Shown here: one piece after another, positions 24,541 through 35,450 of the stretch
How positions within the stretch are numbered: position 1 is the stretch's first letter
Layout of the letters: each line of letters opens with the position of its first letter
Source of the DNA: Microvelia longipes
Lineage: Eukaryota > Arthropoda > Insecta > Hemiptera > Veliidae
Length of the DNA: 64,000 bases
Direction of reading: 5' to 3'
NCBI GenBank assembly: GCA_018340805.1
Contig: JACMZG010001913.1
Location: 27,036,099-27,100,098, forward strand
Made by a program: the position numbers and the translations under genes
The notes under the pieces: generated by a model
What the model saw: the letters and a program-made list of their open reading frames with translations, nothing else
Database searches by the model: none
What the model was told of the DNA's origin: nothing

Positions 24541-25280
24541 CTAAAACCTATGAATCAAGTTTTGCCTCCCACGTATTAAACACTGACTACCAATACAACC
24601 TAGATCAATTTGAGTTACTCTACAACTTTCAAAAAGGTACTAAACTCAATCTCCTGGAACATTAGGTAATCTACCGAATTCTGCAAAATCCTGACATTCC
24701 CTGCTTTAATGAAATGATTAAAATGCGTTCTAATCAAACCTATACGCCATAGCAACATAATACAACATTGGCATTTACTTTTTATTTAAATTTAGCCTCC
24801 ATTATAGTATATTAGTTGATTACGTGCAATTTCCTTGGAAATTAGTAATCTAAGTGCAATTTTTTTTGTAATAAGTAAAGTTGATTTGTAAATTAGTTAC
24901 TTAATTTCCACTTCTGTGCTATGTTATAATTTGATATGTATGTATAACAACCTTTGAGTCCATTCTTTTTAGATGTTATTGTATAGTTAGTTACTTTGTG
25001 ATAAAGTGATTTATTCTTGTTCCTTTTACAAATATACCTGGTTCCCTAGAACTTCTTCAGACACAGCGAACCCTCCCCCACCAATACCTCCAACCACACC
25101 CACGCCAACTCCTTCCTCTGCTCCCTCCTCCTACTTGCTACCCAAAAACTCAGTCTGTAAACAGCTCTGATGATGACGTAAAGTCGACACCGGTCAGTTA
25201 TAATTTTTTGTATACTATTGTTGTTGACAATATATTAATTGTTTTTAATTATCGTGTGTTTTTTTATTAAACATCATGGC
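24541..25280 (+). mobile_element. Penelope-like element tail (endonuclease C-terminus and hammerhead)
   Basis: At 24,547-24,760 the plus frame reads YESSFASHVLNTDYQYNLDQ and later QKGTKLNLLE, stop, VIYRILQNPDI. This is the pattern after the GIY-YIG endonuclease of Penelope-like elements (usual form S..A.H....H, then KG..LN.LE..EIY). One in-frame TAG breaks it. The AT-rich 3' stretch then leads to a pyrimidine- and C-rich tract (about 25,060-25,140) and a hammerhead-like core at 25,163-25,199. Confidence 0.7.
25163..25199 (+). ncRNA. Hammerhead ribozyme-like motif, core mutated
   Basis: CTGATGA core (25,167-25,173), a GAC/GTC helix II around GTAAA, then GACACCGGTC where an active hammerhead needs GAAA. 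Helix I is AGCT (25,163-25,166) against AGTT (25,196-25,199), including one G-U pair. The ACCGGT helix III palindrome is typical of minimal Penelope-element hammerheads. The GAAA to GACA change should impair cleavage. Confidence 0.6.
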
Positions 25281-25467
25281 AACTACAACCTCCTAGTAAA
25301 TTAAATAGATAAATAGGTTTAATCTTAACTCAGCAATTAGCATAGTAAGATTATAAAAGATGAGAACCACTCACCAGAATCAACCTTCTGTTGTATTAGG
25401 TATCAATCCTTGAGACAGTCTCACTTAGATATCCTGCTAGGATATAAAATAAAAATTGCATATTTAC

Positions 25468-25675
25468 CTTCGGAAACTAGTAGATTGATATAAGCAGGCT
25501 GTGTATTTGAGGCTGAACAGGAGTAATTGCCGTTATCCGAATATCTAACGTCGTATATAGATAAATGCGATTCAGTCTTCTGTCCTTGTTCAGTCCTCAC
25601 CTCCACTCTTCCCTTATCAAATGATATCATCTTATCATTATGATACCATATCACGTACTGCGGCGGCGTGGGACT
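25468..25675 (-). CDS. dpr: DPR-family Ig protein, internal exon (rest of Ig2 domain), dpr12-like
   Basis: Internal exon of 69 codons plus one base. It starts SPTPPQYVIWYHNDK, giving the core Ig tryptophan after the SPTPPQY signature typical of dpr Ig2. It continues to the F-strand motif DNGNYSCSASN, where the second domain cysteine lies in the D-x-G-x-Y-x-C pattern, and ends LLVSE plus the first base of a glycine codon. The acceptor is TTCTGTTGTCAG|AGT (phase 0, matching the donor of the exon at 52,604). The donor is GAAG|GTAAAT (phase 1). Joined with the upstream exon the reading frame is intact and the Ig2 cysteine pair is complete. The next exon, expected to encode a short tail with a GPI or membrane segment, was not recognised at lower coordinates. 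Confidence 0.9.
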
Positions 25676-25869
25676 CTGACAACAGAATAAAAGAGACTTT
25701 ATTAAAAAAAAACATTTGTAAACAATAATTGTAAACTGAGCTCAATGTTTACAATACTGACAGTATTGCTGGCTCGAAAAAATGTAAACTAAAGTAAAAT
25801 AAATGTAGAAGGAAAAATAAACTGAGCAATAACTAAACTTAATTTAAGTGTATTGCGTTACTGCGCAGG

Positions 25870-26040
25870 CATTCGCGGATATTGTCATAAAGAATTAGGA
25901 CCGCGTTAATGTAGATGGTAAATCTGACGTTTCACTTGCTCTGGGGGAGGCATCTTCAAGGATGTAGGACATTATAGATGAAAACACAACGCTCTCTAAA
26001 ACTGAGTTCAGAGCAGTTAAGTAGAGCATTGTTTTCAAGG
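25870..26040 (-). repeat. Dispersed repeat C, copy 2
   Basis: On minus: CATCCTTGAAGATGCCTCCC, CCAGAGCAAGTGAAACGTCA and GAACTCAGTTTTAGAGAGC. It matches the 4.75 kb copy in order and spacing. Confidence 0.55.
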
Positions 26041-26125
26041 CTTTTACCACCGGAAAACCTTAATCTTCACAACCATTTAAAAAAATTAGACCTGTGCGAT
26101 TAGCTAACAGCTGTATAAACAAAAT

Positions 26126-26895
26126 GGGTACAGGGTACCACGGAACTTTTGCTCGTCACATCGTATTCGCAACACTCATCCTCCCTGCTTCGGACTAGCG
26201 TCGCTCGTACTCAGAACAATAAAATTATACTACTGCATACCTTCAGATAGGAAATGCAACCATTTTATTCCCAGCGGTTACCCAAACAGCTCACCACGCT
26301 CAATGCTACTTAATATTCATGATCTAACAAAAATCATGGATATATTTGTTGTAATAAAACGAAACTAAAGGTAAGTAAGTAAAGGTACCAAAATTCAAAT
26401 CAATTTATACCATTTTCTGATTTTTTACAATTTTTTTAAAAAACGTACACAAAGCATTTGATAAAAATTGAGGTAATGCTGATAATGAGATAAAACTTGG
26501 CACATATGTTAGTCTATATGACCACATGCGTGCCAAACTCAAAACGATCACATCATTTTCTGCGTTTTTTGATTTGTAGAAAGTTTCACTGAATCATTAT
26601 TGCGGATTAATGATGCCAAAAAATTCGAACAGTACAACCACAGCGATAGATTGAGTTTTCTACAAAGTTTCAACTCTCTAGCATAAAGATGCTAGAGATT
26701 TGAGAGTTCTTAGCTCCAACTACACTAGGAGCTAAGATGATAACAGACCCACTCACACATACACACACATACAGACAGAAAACTTTGAGAAAACCACTCA
26801 GAAGGTCTTAAAAATATCTAAAACGGATAATTTAGATAAAATTGCCCAGTTTCGAATTTTAGAAAATATAAAAATTTTCCTTCTTAACTCCAGTA
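26126..26895 (-). mobile_element. R5S repeat, near full-length minus-strand copy
   Basis: Begins GGGTACAGGGTACCACGGAA and GTCACATCGTATTCGC. The reverse 5S-like core is at 26,268-26,313 (TTCCCAGCGGTTACCC ... CACGCTCAATGCTACTTAA). Then come GGCACGCATGTGGTCATAT and GATTTGAGAGTTC on the element strand, the CACACA tract and the terminal hairpin ending GAGGAAAAG. It lies in the dpr-like intron, about 450 bases upstream of the exon at 25,468-25,675. Confidence 0.75.
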
Positions 26896-27611
26896 TTAAT
26901 GAGGAAAAGAAAATTGTTCTAAGAAAATATGTTTATGTTTCTTTAGCAAAAGCCGGCGAAATCATAGATGTTAGGTTAAGAATTATTAAAAGTAAAACAT
27001 TATTAAAGAGAGTTTTTCCGTTCTACAAGATTTTGAAAAGTACAGGATTTTACCTGTAGAAGAGAGAAAACGTCTAACAAGGTTACTAAACACACACAAA
27101 CTTTGTTTAATTAACCCTTGTTTTAATTTTCAACAGAATAACTTATAAATTTTAACTAATAATTACAAAACAACAAAACATTAAACTAAGAGTTTACTCT
27201 AAGCATAAAATATTCTTCTTGGCTAGTTTAATATGCAAGATTAACTTTAAAACGCAATAACAACTCATTACCTGGCCTTGATAGAATACACAAGTCTAAT
27301 CGAATTATTTTTTAAATTCATTAAAATCTTGTTGCCAACTATAACTTGATTCAGATGGAAAAATTTGCATACCCCGCTACCGACTCATATTTCTGTATTT
27401 TCTTACGTAAACTACAGTATAAATTTGATATTTACTTTTCGATAATAAATAAAATGCAATAAAATTAGGTTTAAATTTACATATTTTTTTTATATTTCTT
27501 GTCTCCTTATTCCTGTAAAAAGTAACGGAATTAAAATGTTAGCACTGTTTTATTTCAAAGAATTATCATCGATATTGGTATTTCAATATTAATCATAGCT
27601 TGAGCAAATAC

Positions 27612-27990
27612 AGGTAGCTCAGTGTTAAAGCGCTCGCCTAGTGACCTGGTTGCGAAGGGTTCAAATCAAACCAAGGGTGGATCTTTTATAAGGTTATCCC
27701 TTGCATTAGTGTTTTAGAATGTTTCAAATTCAAGGCCGGCCAACCCAGCCTAGGTTAGGTTTTACGTGGTTTGAGACAAATCTAGATCCACATTTTCGTT
27801 GTCTCCAACTCATGTAAAGACAATGTTCTGCGGGCCGTTGGAAGGTTAGAAATATATTGAACCTTCGAAACGAGCACTATAAAATTCGATACTTGGATTT
27901 AGCGGCGTTTCTGGTCCGACGACCCCGGAACGTGAGCAGAGGGTTCCTGGTTGCAGCGTGTACATAAGCTCTAGGGGTCATTAGTAGAGA
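27612..27990 (+). mobile_element. tRNA-derived SINE
   Basis: Head carries a box A-like TAGCTCAGTGTTAAAG (27,615-27,630) and box B-like GGGTTCAAATC (27,658-27,667), spaced as in a tRNA, followed by an unrelated body (GGCCGGCCAACCCAG, TTGTCTCCAACTCATG). There is no acceptor-stem pairing, so it is a SINE and not a tRNA gene. The 3' limit is approximate. Confidence 0.65.
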
Positions 27991-27999
27991 AGCATTCGG

Positions 28000-29540
28000 G
28001 AGAGTATAAAAGCTAAGATGATCTTACTGAGTTCAATCTTAAAAAAGAACTCGTTTTTGTACCGTGCTTATATCAGCACAGTAAAATAATTTTCTTTTGG
28101 TGTCAGTATAATCAAACGAAAAATTATTTGTAATCATAACTCTCAATTTAGGAACGGTCCAGCGAATCCAGAGATATTGAAAATTGTAAAGAATTAATTT
28201 CATTTAATATACAGACGCAGGCAAAAAAGCTACCAAAAAATGATTATGAAATTGGTTTTTTGTTTAGAATCCAAATTGGAGTTAAATCGACCAAACAGTT
28301 TGAACCGGAAAATTGGAAACAAACTTTTTTTCCACTGAATTCTATTTTTCAAAAATAAAATTGATTTGGTAGTAAGTGAGATAAAACACCAAAAAAATCA
28401 GCAACGGTTAAGGGTAAGTCAATAAACCTTGGTGTCAGGGCAAGCAGCAACTCTAAAACATTGTTTTGAATTTCCCGAGCTTTTCCTGATTTATCACTCT
28501 TGCAGTATAAAGAGTTTTTTCGAAGGCAATTAAAAAGTATTTCATTGTATAGGAATTAGATTGTTCCTATTCTCAGAGATCTGAACTTTAAAATGTAAAT
28601 AAATAACTAAAACTCCGTTCAACTAGATTGAAATAAATTTAACTAGACAACATGCATATATAACATTACGAGTAAGTTCTAACTACACTCAGACTTACAC
28701 AACTTGATACTGCAATTACAACAGTGAGAACAAAAACAATAATATATTTTTATGCTACTAGGCATGGAGGTAGAATTTTATTGATTATAGTCGTAAATTT
28801 AGCTTCAAATCTGGAAGGAAAGGAAAGCTAAGGCTAGGCAGGTATAAAAAAATAGGAATGTTAACAATATAACACTCTCACAGCTACCAATAAATGGTAA
28901 TGTCATTACTCTCAAAATCATACAAATACTAAGAAATGGGGTCAAAACACTTAAATTGCGCTGAAAATGGCGTAGTTAATATTTAGGTCATTAACTTGAA
29001 ATGTTACAATGGATCACTTGTGATTGCACAGTATTTCTGCTACAGAATGTGTCACGTTGCAGTTTATTATTTTAAAACAGTCACAGCTTACTCTAAACGT
29101 AGATCTATGAATTACTAAGTCTGTGTTGCCTAGTAATAAATACTTTCTGATCAGCATTCTGCAACGAACGCATGTATTTCAGGACTTACATAATCCATTA
29201 ATTTCAGGGTAACTTATTCATGGAGTTAAATCAATTGTAATTAGAGTATCAGGGTATATCCAAGAGAAAAAACTAAAAGACAAACTAACATTACCAAAAA
29301 TCTAAATTCGTTATGATAAGTCTAACGACAAGGTTTCTTACGTCGATTCAGAATTGACACGACTCCTCTAAGTTAGAGATAAAAATAAAAAAAAGACGGC
29401 GTTGTTTATGTTTGTCTAAATTATGAATCTAGTAAAACCAATAACTACCCAAATAAACTGGGAAATTAACCAGAAAAAAAACGTAATTCAACAAAACACG
29501 GGTTTCTTTTAAGAGTTTGTAACATAGTATTGAGAGTGAA
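28000..29540. other. Unassigned intronic DNA
   Basis: No coding or clear repeats seen. Confidence 0.5.
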
Positions 29541-29720
29541 CTCTCACAGTAGTCGAGAGGTTACGGTGTCAGACTACGGAATACGATACGCAATAACTTA
29601 ACGGTAACCGAGAGGTTACAGTGTAAACAACGGAAAACGATACGCAATAACTCTCACAGTAGTCGAGAGGTTACAGTGTTAGACTACGGAATACGATACC
29701 CTTGTTTGAGGCTCGAAGTC
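29541..29720 (+). repeat. Three tandem copies of a tRNA-like SINE head
   Basis: Units start at about 29,541, 29,597 and 29,651 (54-56 bases). Each carries CGAGAGGTTACxGTGT and ACGATAC; the first and third share ACAGTAGTCGAGAGGTTAC. The third runs into GTTTGAGGCTCGAAGTC, a box B-like end. GTCGAGAGGTTA resembles a type II tRNA D-arm. Confidence 0.6.
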
Positions 29721-29789
29721 GATTTAAAATCGATTTAAATTTAAGTTCTGTTTTATTATTAAAATGATGTTACGGGCACGTTTAGTAGC

Positions 29790-29995
29790 CAAATAATTCT
29801 GGCGCGAAGGTGTGCTAACCTGGCGATTTTCCTTTAAAATGTGTGCTTCTATGCTTTACAATTGATATCTCGCTTAAATGTTCTGTATATGATACATAAC
29901 CTGGAGGAGTAGCATCACTACTTGTTACTTAATTGTTTCCGGAGTTTCCAAAGAAAATACCTTCTATGTTGTAACAATTAAGAAAATCTGAGCTT
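29790..29995 (+). repeat. Dispersed repeat B, copy 1
   Basis: GGCGCGAAGGTGTGCTAACC, GGCGATTTTCCTTTAAAATG and GAGTAGCATCACTACTTG. It resembles 40,835-41,000 and 49,830-49,990 and follows the tandem SINE heads, so it may be that SINE's body. Confidence 0.5.
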
Positions 29996-29999
29996 GATA

Positions 30000-32900
30000 T
30001 TAGAGAACAAATATCAAGCAGTGTATTTTTATTTTGGAATGATGACTACAGTTTTAGAGAACCTGTAGGATAAACATGCGCATTTCATTTAGGATATTCG
30101 ATAACAATTTAGTAACAAGTTATAATGCTACTAAACGAGGTTTCGAATCATAAATAGGTAATATAAGCAAGATATTAGTTGTAAAGCAGAAAAGCATGCC
30201 TTTAAAAAAAAGTTCACCAGGTTACGGACATACGTGCTAAACTTTTGGACTAACAAGGCAGAGCTGAAGAAAAAAAATACAATTTGCCTGTTTAGGTTAA
30301 GTCGAGTAAGACAAAAATTCCATAATTGTCAATAATAATTTGTTTTTGGCCATTTCTGTAACACTTCTTACCCTAAAAGCAGGATTTAAATTTTATAAAA
30401 CTATTAAAATTTATTTTTAAAAGTTTTTGAGTAAATTACTGAAATTGGAAATTCATTATTCAATATTATTTTTTTTTAGATATTGTTGCATTATAATTAT
30501 TTAGTACTCAGGTATAATTTTGGCAGTATCGATTAATATTGGCAGAGTGTTATAGACAAATTATAATGAACTGCTGTTAGCAAAATATCTATTTATGAGA
30601 ATAAAGTTACGGCACAAAAGAGACTAGATTTCATTAGATTATATAAAACTATTTATTTTGGAGCGGGTGTAATGTATGCACTTAACATCATCGAATAAAA
30701 GTAGGTAAAATGCGTTTTTACCAGTCTGTGACAGTTTTGTAGTTCTCACTGTCGCCAAATGTAAAAAACTTCATACCTGTCGCTGGTAAAGTTCCTCAAA
30801 TGTCTACCAGGTTTGTGTTACTAGTTTACAACAAGGTTATGATATAACCTTCTTATATCAAAAAGGTTTTTCTTCTTTTGTTTATCAAGTGAAGAATCGA
30901 ACGTTTTTTTTGTTTTTTTTTTTCAACATGTTCTTTATTGGCAGAAGTATTTAATAGTTATTTTATGTAAACCAGAGCTATATCTTATTTATTGATTTGG
31001 GGTGGTTTGCGCCTCTTTATTTTTATTTTATTTATTTATTTTTGGTATGAAATTTTGTTATTTTTTGGGGTGTGAGGGGGTTCGTAAGGGTTAAAACGAA
31101 GTTTTTTTACTGTGGGAAAGTGAGATATTTATTATAAATTATTTAGTTTTAGTTATTATTATTAAATAATAATGGTTAGTGATTCAGACATTGAGAATAC
31201 GTCACCAGAATTGTTACTTTTAGCCAACGAGTCGATCGAAAGAAGTGTACCGTCAAATTTGTATATATTATACTGATTTTCTTCTTAATAGTTGTTTACT
31301 ATCACTGCGCCCAAAAAAATGGCAAACGCTACACGACTGGGAATGGCTTTTTTAACTTGACCCTTTTTACTGTCTTGTTACGCTCGACAGTAAATGTAGT
31401 CACCACAGTAAAAAATACTTTTTTCACAGTCTTGTAACATAATATATTATTTGAAACGTAGCATATTTTTCTATTATGGAGACACACAAAAGTTATAATA
31501 ATAACTATTAACACTAAATCAATAGTAAAGTTTTACTGTCCGACATAGTTACATTTCAATAGTTAAACATGCATAAACAACTTTTGGTCCTGGAAAAAAT
31601 AGTTGTAATGTACAGAAATAAAGAGCAAAAAATAGAAAGTGATTTATCTATTGAGTGTTTTATGAAAGACTTTGCAATAAATTTCCACCCAACATCAGAA
31701 AAAAAAGGAAAAATAACAGAGGAGGGTCTTGAACCCCGCAGTGAAATTCGGTCGCCCCTTCTCAATACTTTTCCATGTTGAATCCAAACTGATATCGTTT
31801 ATCATGTTATTCTGCCGATTTAAAATAAAAAGAAAATATATATAAGAGGATAAAAAATGGAAAATCTGTTTACTATTGTTTGATTCTTTAAGCTGAAAAT
31901 TCGAATATATAGAAACAATAGTTGTTTCTTTTTCAAAAATATTAAAGTGTTGGCTGTTAGTAAATTAAGTTTAATGAAGGAAGTTTTACACAGTTGCCTC
32001 CGCGGTTACGATCAATACAGTGGTTCGTTTATTTAACTATTGATAACACAGAGTTACGTGGTTCGCAACTCAGGTAACGCTTATAGTTTGTAAAGACTAT
32101 TATTCCAATAAATCGCCGTCAATTTAATTTTACAGTTAAAGTTAAACAATAATCGTTGCAATATTAACCCGAGGTGGTCGCTTGAGTGCAGTAAGTTCCA
32201 ATGATACCATCATGGGCAGTGATGCCAGTTGATAGGTAGAACAGGATAGGACACCTAAACTTAATGACAACAAAAATTGTATGTTTCACTAAGTTTCAAA
32301 TTTAGAAATTAATTAATACTTTTTTGCGCATGTAGAACATGCGCAAAAAAGTTATAAACAACAGTGGGAGATAGGAATCTGTTTCACAGGTAGAATACTC
32401 GTCCATTACAATAAGTGTCTAATTTTTAATTAGGTATATTGCCGTCTAAATAGTTGTAAAAATTATTCGCCCAAGGAAATTCCTGACAAAATACTCTACT
32501 TATGCAAAATAATTGACTAATAATGATTTGGCTTGTTAGTGATAAAACGAGTATTTATACAATTTTGTCAAAACAAATTATTAAAAAAAAGTTTTTAAGC
32601 TAATTAAAATTACAAAAAAAACCCTTTTTGAATTATTAAATCCTTATCAATATTCTTTTTCTCAAAAAAGGGTTTTCTACGAGTTCTAAAATTGCTTCAA
32701 ATTTTCGTTTACAAAAAGCTCCAGGTAAATGAAATCTAATTAAGAGCTTTAGTCTTTGAAAAAAGGTGCCGTCGGAGTTCTCTACAATTACCAGCTTGTT
32801 CTACATTTTCTTTCAAAGTTTAGGAAAATCGCATCACAGAAACTAATCCCTAGTAAGGTTGTTTTTCAAAAAGTTAATCAGATTTTCTAGCCTCTCTCCA

Positions 32901-33409
32901 TTGTCCGTGACGTCTAGTTTAGTCACTTGAGCTTCTCTCGGACTTTTACGAGAGGATTTCGTAATCAAGAGCTGAAATTATTAAATCATTATCATCTACA
33001 ACAAATTCAAGAGTATTTTACAGGGTTTTCAAGTTAAATTGAATTTTAACATTGTTGGAAATAAATTCGATAATTGGATTAGATAATTGCGATTTATTCT
33101 GAAATTAATTGGTGAAATTTCTATACAGATTTTACAAAATGTCTTCACAGAATAGTGACTCGACAAGTGGTTCAATAGTTTTAGCAATTGAAAATACTTC
33201 AAAGTAAAGGCATTTTAAACATGGCCATTTAGAAATTAAACTACTACCTAGATTTGTTGACTTTCAAAATGTTCGCTGAGAGATAAACGTATTCATCAAT
33301 TTGCCATGTCATGCTACATTTCACCAAAACGTGATAATTTACGCAATAAATATTGGTTTCACAGCCCTTCATAAAAAAATATAGCTAACAAATTATTTTT
33401 CAAGAGTTA
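30000..33409. other. Unassigned intronic DNA
   Basis: Only the hairpin at 32,319 and a possible tRNA-like relic (GGGTCTTGAACCCCGCAGTG, about 31,725) stand out. Confidence 0.5.
32319..32351. repeat. Perfect 14-bp hairpin
   Basis: CTTTTTTGCGCATG, loop TAGAA, CATGCGCAAAAAAG. Confidence 0.7.
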
Positions 33410-33495
33410 GTTTGAGTACCGAAAAAGTAATGTAAAGGCAATTCCTGTCGAACAACTTACTTTAAATTCAGACTTTACTTTTTCGGCACTCAAAC
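33410..33495. repeat. Inverted repeat, 21-bp arms
   Basis: GTTTGAGTACCGAAAAAGTAA (33,410-33,430) pairs with 33,475-33,495 with one mismatch. It could be the end of a small element upstream of the hammerhead-like motif at 33,746. Confidence 0.6.
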
Positions 33496-33745
33496 CAACA
33501 CATGACAAACAACGGAAACGGGAAAACCATTACACCGGTATACATCATAATAGAAAAACAAAGCATCATATCGTCAGATGACTCACTCGCAAACCTGACT
33601 TCTCACGGCCTTGACTCAGTACAAATTCTCTATACGAGTATAAACCCTCTCCTACTCCCTTCCTTATCCTCAGAGGGCTCGTCGTGCTCATTGAAACTTG
33701 AAGTTACTTATTGATATATTAGTTCAGAGTTCGAGTACTGCCCCG

Positions 33746-33782
33746 CCTGCTGATGATAGCGTTAAGCCGAAACCGGTCCAGG
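33746..33782 (+). ncRNA. Hammerhead ribozyme-like motif with intact core
   Basis: CCTG (33,746-33,749), then CTGATGA (33,750-33,756), a short weak helix II TAGCGTTAAGCC, GAAACCGGTC (33,769-33,778), then CAGG (33,779-33,782), which pairs perfectly with CCTG to form helix I. Both invariant boxes CUGAUGA and GAAA are present, and C at 33,778 is the predicted cleavage site. Helix III is the ACCGGT palindrome. Likely a Penelope-like element relic; surrounding DNA shows no coding. Confidence 0.65.
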
Positions 33783-33978
33783 AATATTTACACCAAACAG
33801 CAAGTATCGACGGTAGCTGATTCCTCAGTAAAATACTTTACTTAAAATTCTCCTTATTGATTTCAGGTTTATATATGTCAACAAATAAAATATATTAGTT
33901 CAGCAGAGGAAGAAAGTTTGAAGTTGAGTCGGAGTACATTGGTACAAGCCAGCATGAGACAGTAAATGTTGGGATAAT

Positions 33979-33986
33979 GTTGTAAT
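33979..33986. repeat. Left target-site duplication GTTGTAAT
   Basis: Exact match to 34,318-34,325 on the other side of the MITE. Confidence 0.85.
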
Positions 33987-34317
33987 CTTAGAATAATACT
34001 ATGTATAGAAGGAGCACAGGACCGTAAACATAATGTAATTCCACTGATAACATGAAAGCCGGTTGACTGGTGGACTTAAGTAGGGGTACTATTCTAAATG
34101 CTTAAAATATTGTAATGCACCGATATTTATATTAGTATTTTATAAATAATCAATCATTAATTAATTAATAGAACATAATAATTCAGCAACCGGAAGTATT
34201 GACAACTTTTTTTTAGAAAATTGTATATTGTTAGGGTGGCAGCATTACTTAAGTCCACTAGTGAACCGCCTTTCGTGTTATCAGTAGTGCTCCTTCTATA
34301 TATAGTATTATTCTAAG
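33987..34317. mobile_element. 331-bp MITE with 8-bp target duplication (hAT-like)
   Basis: Terminal inverted repeats start CTTAGAATAATACTAT and continue through TATAGAAGGAGCAC, with further imperfect pairing to GGACTTAAGTA. The element is flanked on both sides by GTTGTAAT (33,979-33,986 and 34,318-34,325), an exact 8-base duplication as left by hAT-type transposases. Non-coding, so non-autonomous. Confidence 0.85.
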
Positions 34318-34325
34318 GTTGTAAT
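34318..34325. repeat. Right target-site duplication GTTGTAAT
   Basis: Exact match to 33,979-33,986. Confidence 0.85.
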
Positions 34326-34962
34326 AATGTCTGTAAAAAAAACTTCTAACTTCAATTTTCTCCTTTAAGAGAGCATTGTTATCATTATTATTTTTAAACT
34401 GAGCCATACTTCACCATTATACTTTATTTATTACGTAAAGCATAAATACTCAAATATATTATTTATTACTTTTTTTGGTTTTTTAAAAGTGTGCCCTACT
34501 AAATCCATTATCCTTTTATTTCCTTAAAGTCATTCTTTCTACCTGTACTTTCATTTTAAGGGGATTCATATAACATTAGCTACCATATATTTGCTTTTAT
34601 CTCTTTTGTGTTCATACCTCTTAATACTTTCTCTATCTATGTCTTTCTTTTACAAATGTTTCGCTTCATATTCAAGAAACCCTCATTAGCTTTAATTTGA
34701 TTATCTCAAATATCTTTATAATATCACATTAAAATACATTTCACAAACTTCAAAATCATAAAAACTTGGTTCTCCCTTCCTCTGCTACCCTTTAATCTTT
34801 TACTGTCGGATTTATGAAATTAGTATGGAGTTTTGAGTTTGTATCGTACACAGGTCAGTTAAACATACATCGAAATTCCGTTCTTCATTATCGATCTATT
34901 GATCATCTTACCTAAACTAAAACTACCTAATTTAAATATATTTTTTAGGTAGTGTATTATAG

Positions 34963-34991
34963 AAACCGTGGAATGTGTAATTCCACGGTTT
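34963..34991. repeat. Perfect 12-bp hairpin
   Basis: AAACCGTGGAAT, loop GTGTA, ATTCCACGGTTT. Confidence 0.65.
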
Positions 34992-35307
34992 GTTAAGTAA
35001 TGTGGATCGTGATACTTTGTGGAATTTTATTAATGAATGAAATCCTTTTTTTGTGGCATAACTCTAAACTTAAAACTATCATGTTCTATGAACGACTTCT
35101 CATCAAGATTTATCATCAACCTCATCCAAATTTTAGTTTTGAAACGTAGACAGTCAACATCTCTCGTAATATTGATAACATTAAAATATTTATTTATCGA
35201 TGTCAAGGTATCTTAGCCAACTTTAGTCTTTCATTAACCATCATCGCACCACTCGCATTCAAAATTCGTTGTCACGAGCGTTGACTTTTTACTAATAATT
35301 TATCAAG

Positions 35308-35450
35308 GACTAAGGCCCGAATTCAAATACATTGTCCTTACCTAAACCTAACATTTTTCTAACCTAAACTGCAAAGCTAACATTTTCCTTAAAGGCTCTT
35401 TAAAAAAATGTTAGGGGTAAGGAAAATGTCTCTGGATACGGGCCTACATC
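35308..35450. mobile_element. Small fold-back MITE
   Basis: AAGGCCCGAATTCAAATACA, TTGTCCTTACC and CTAACATTTTT face AAAAAATGTTAGG, GGTAAGGAAAATG and GATACGGGCCT as an imperfect inverted repeat about 140 bp end to end. Confidence 0.65.

Noticed and set aside
27612..27680. A tRNA gene
   Set aside because: Box A and B-like words are present but acceptor and anticodon stems do not pair, and a SINE body follows.
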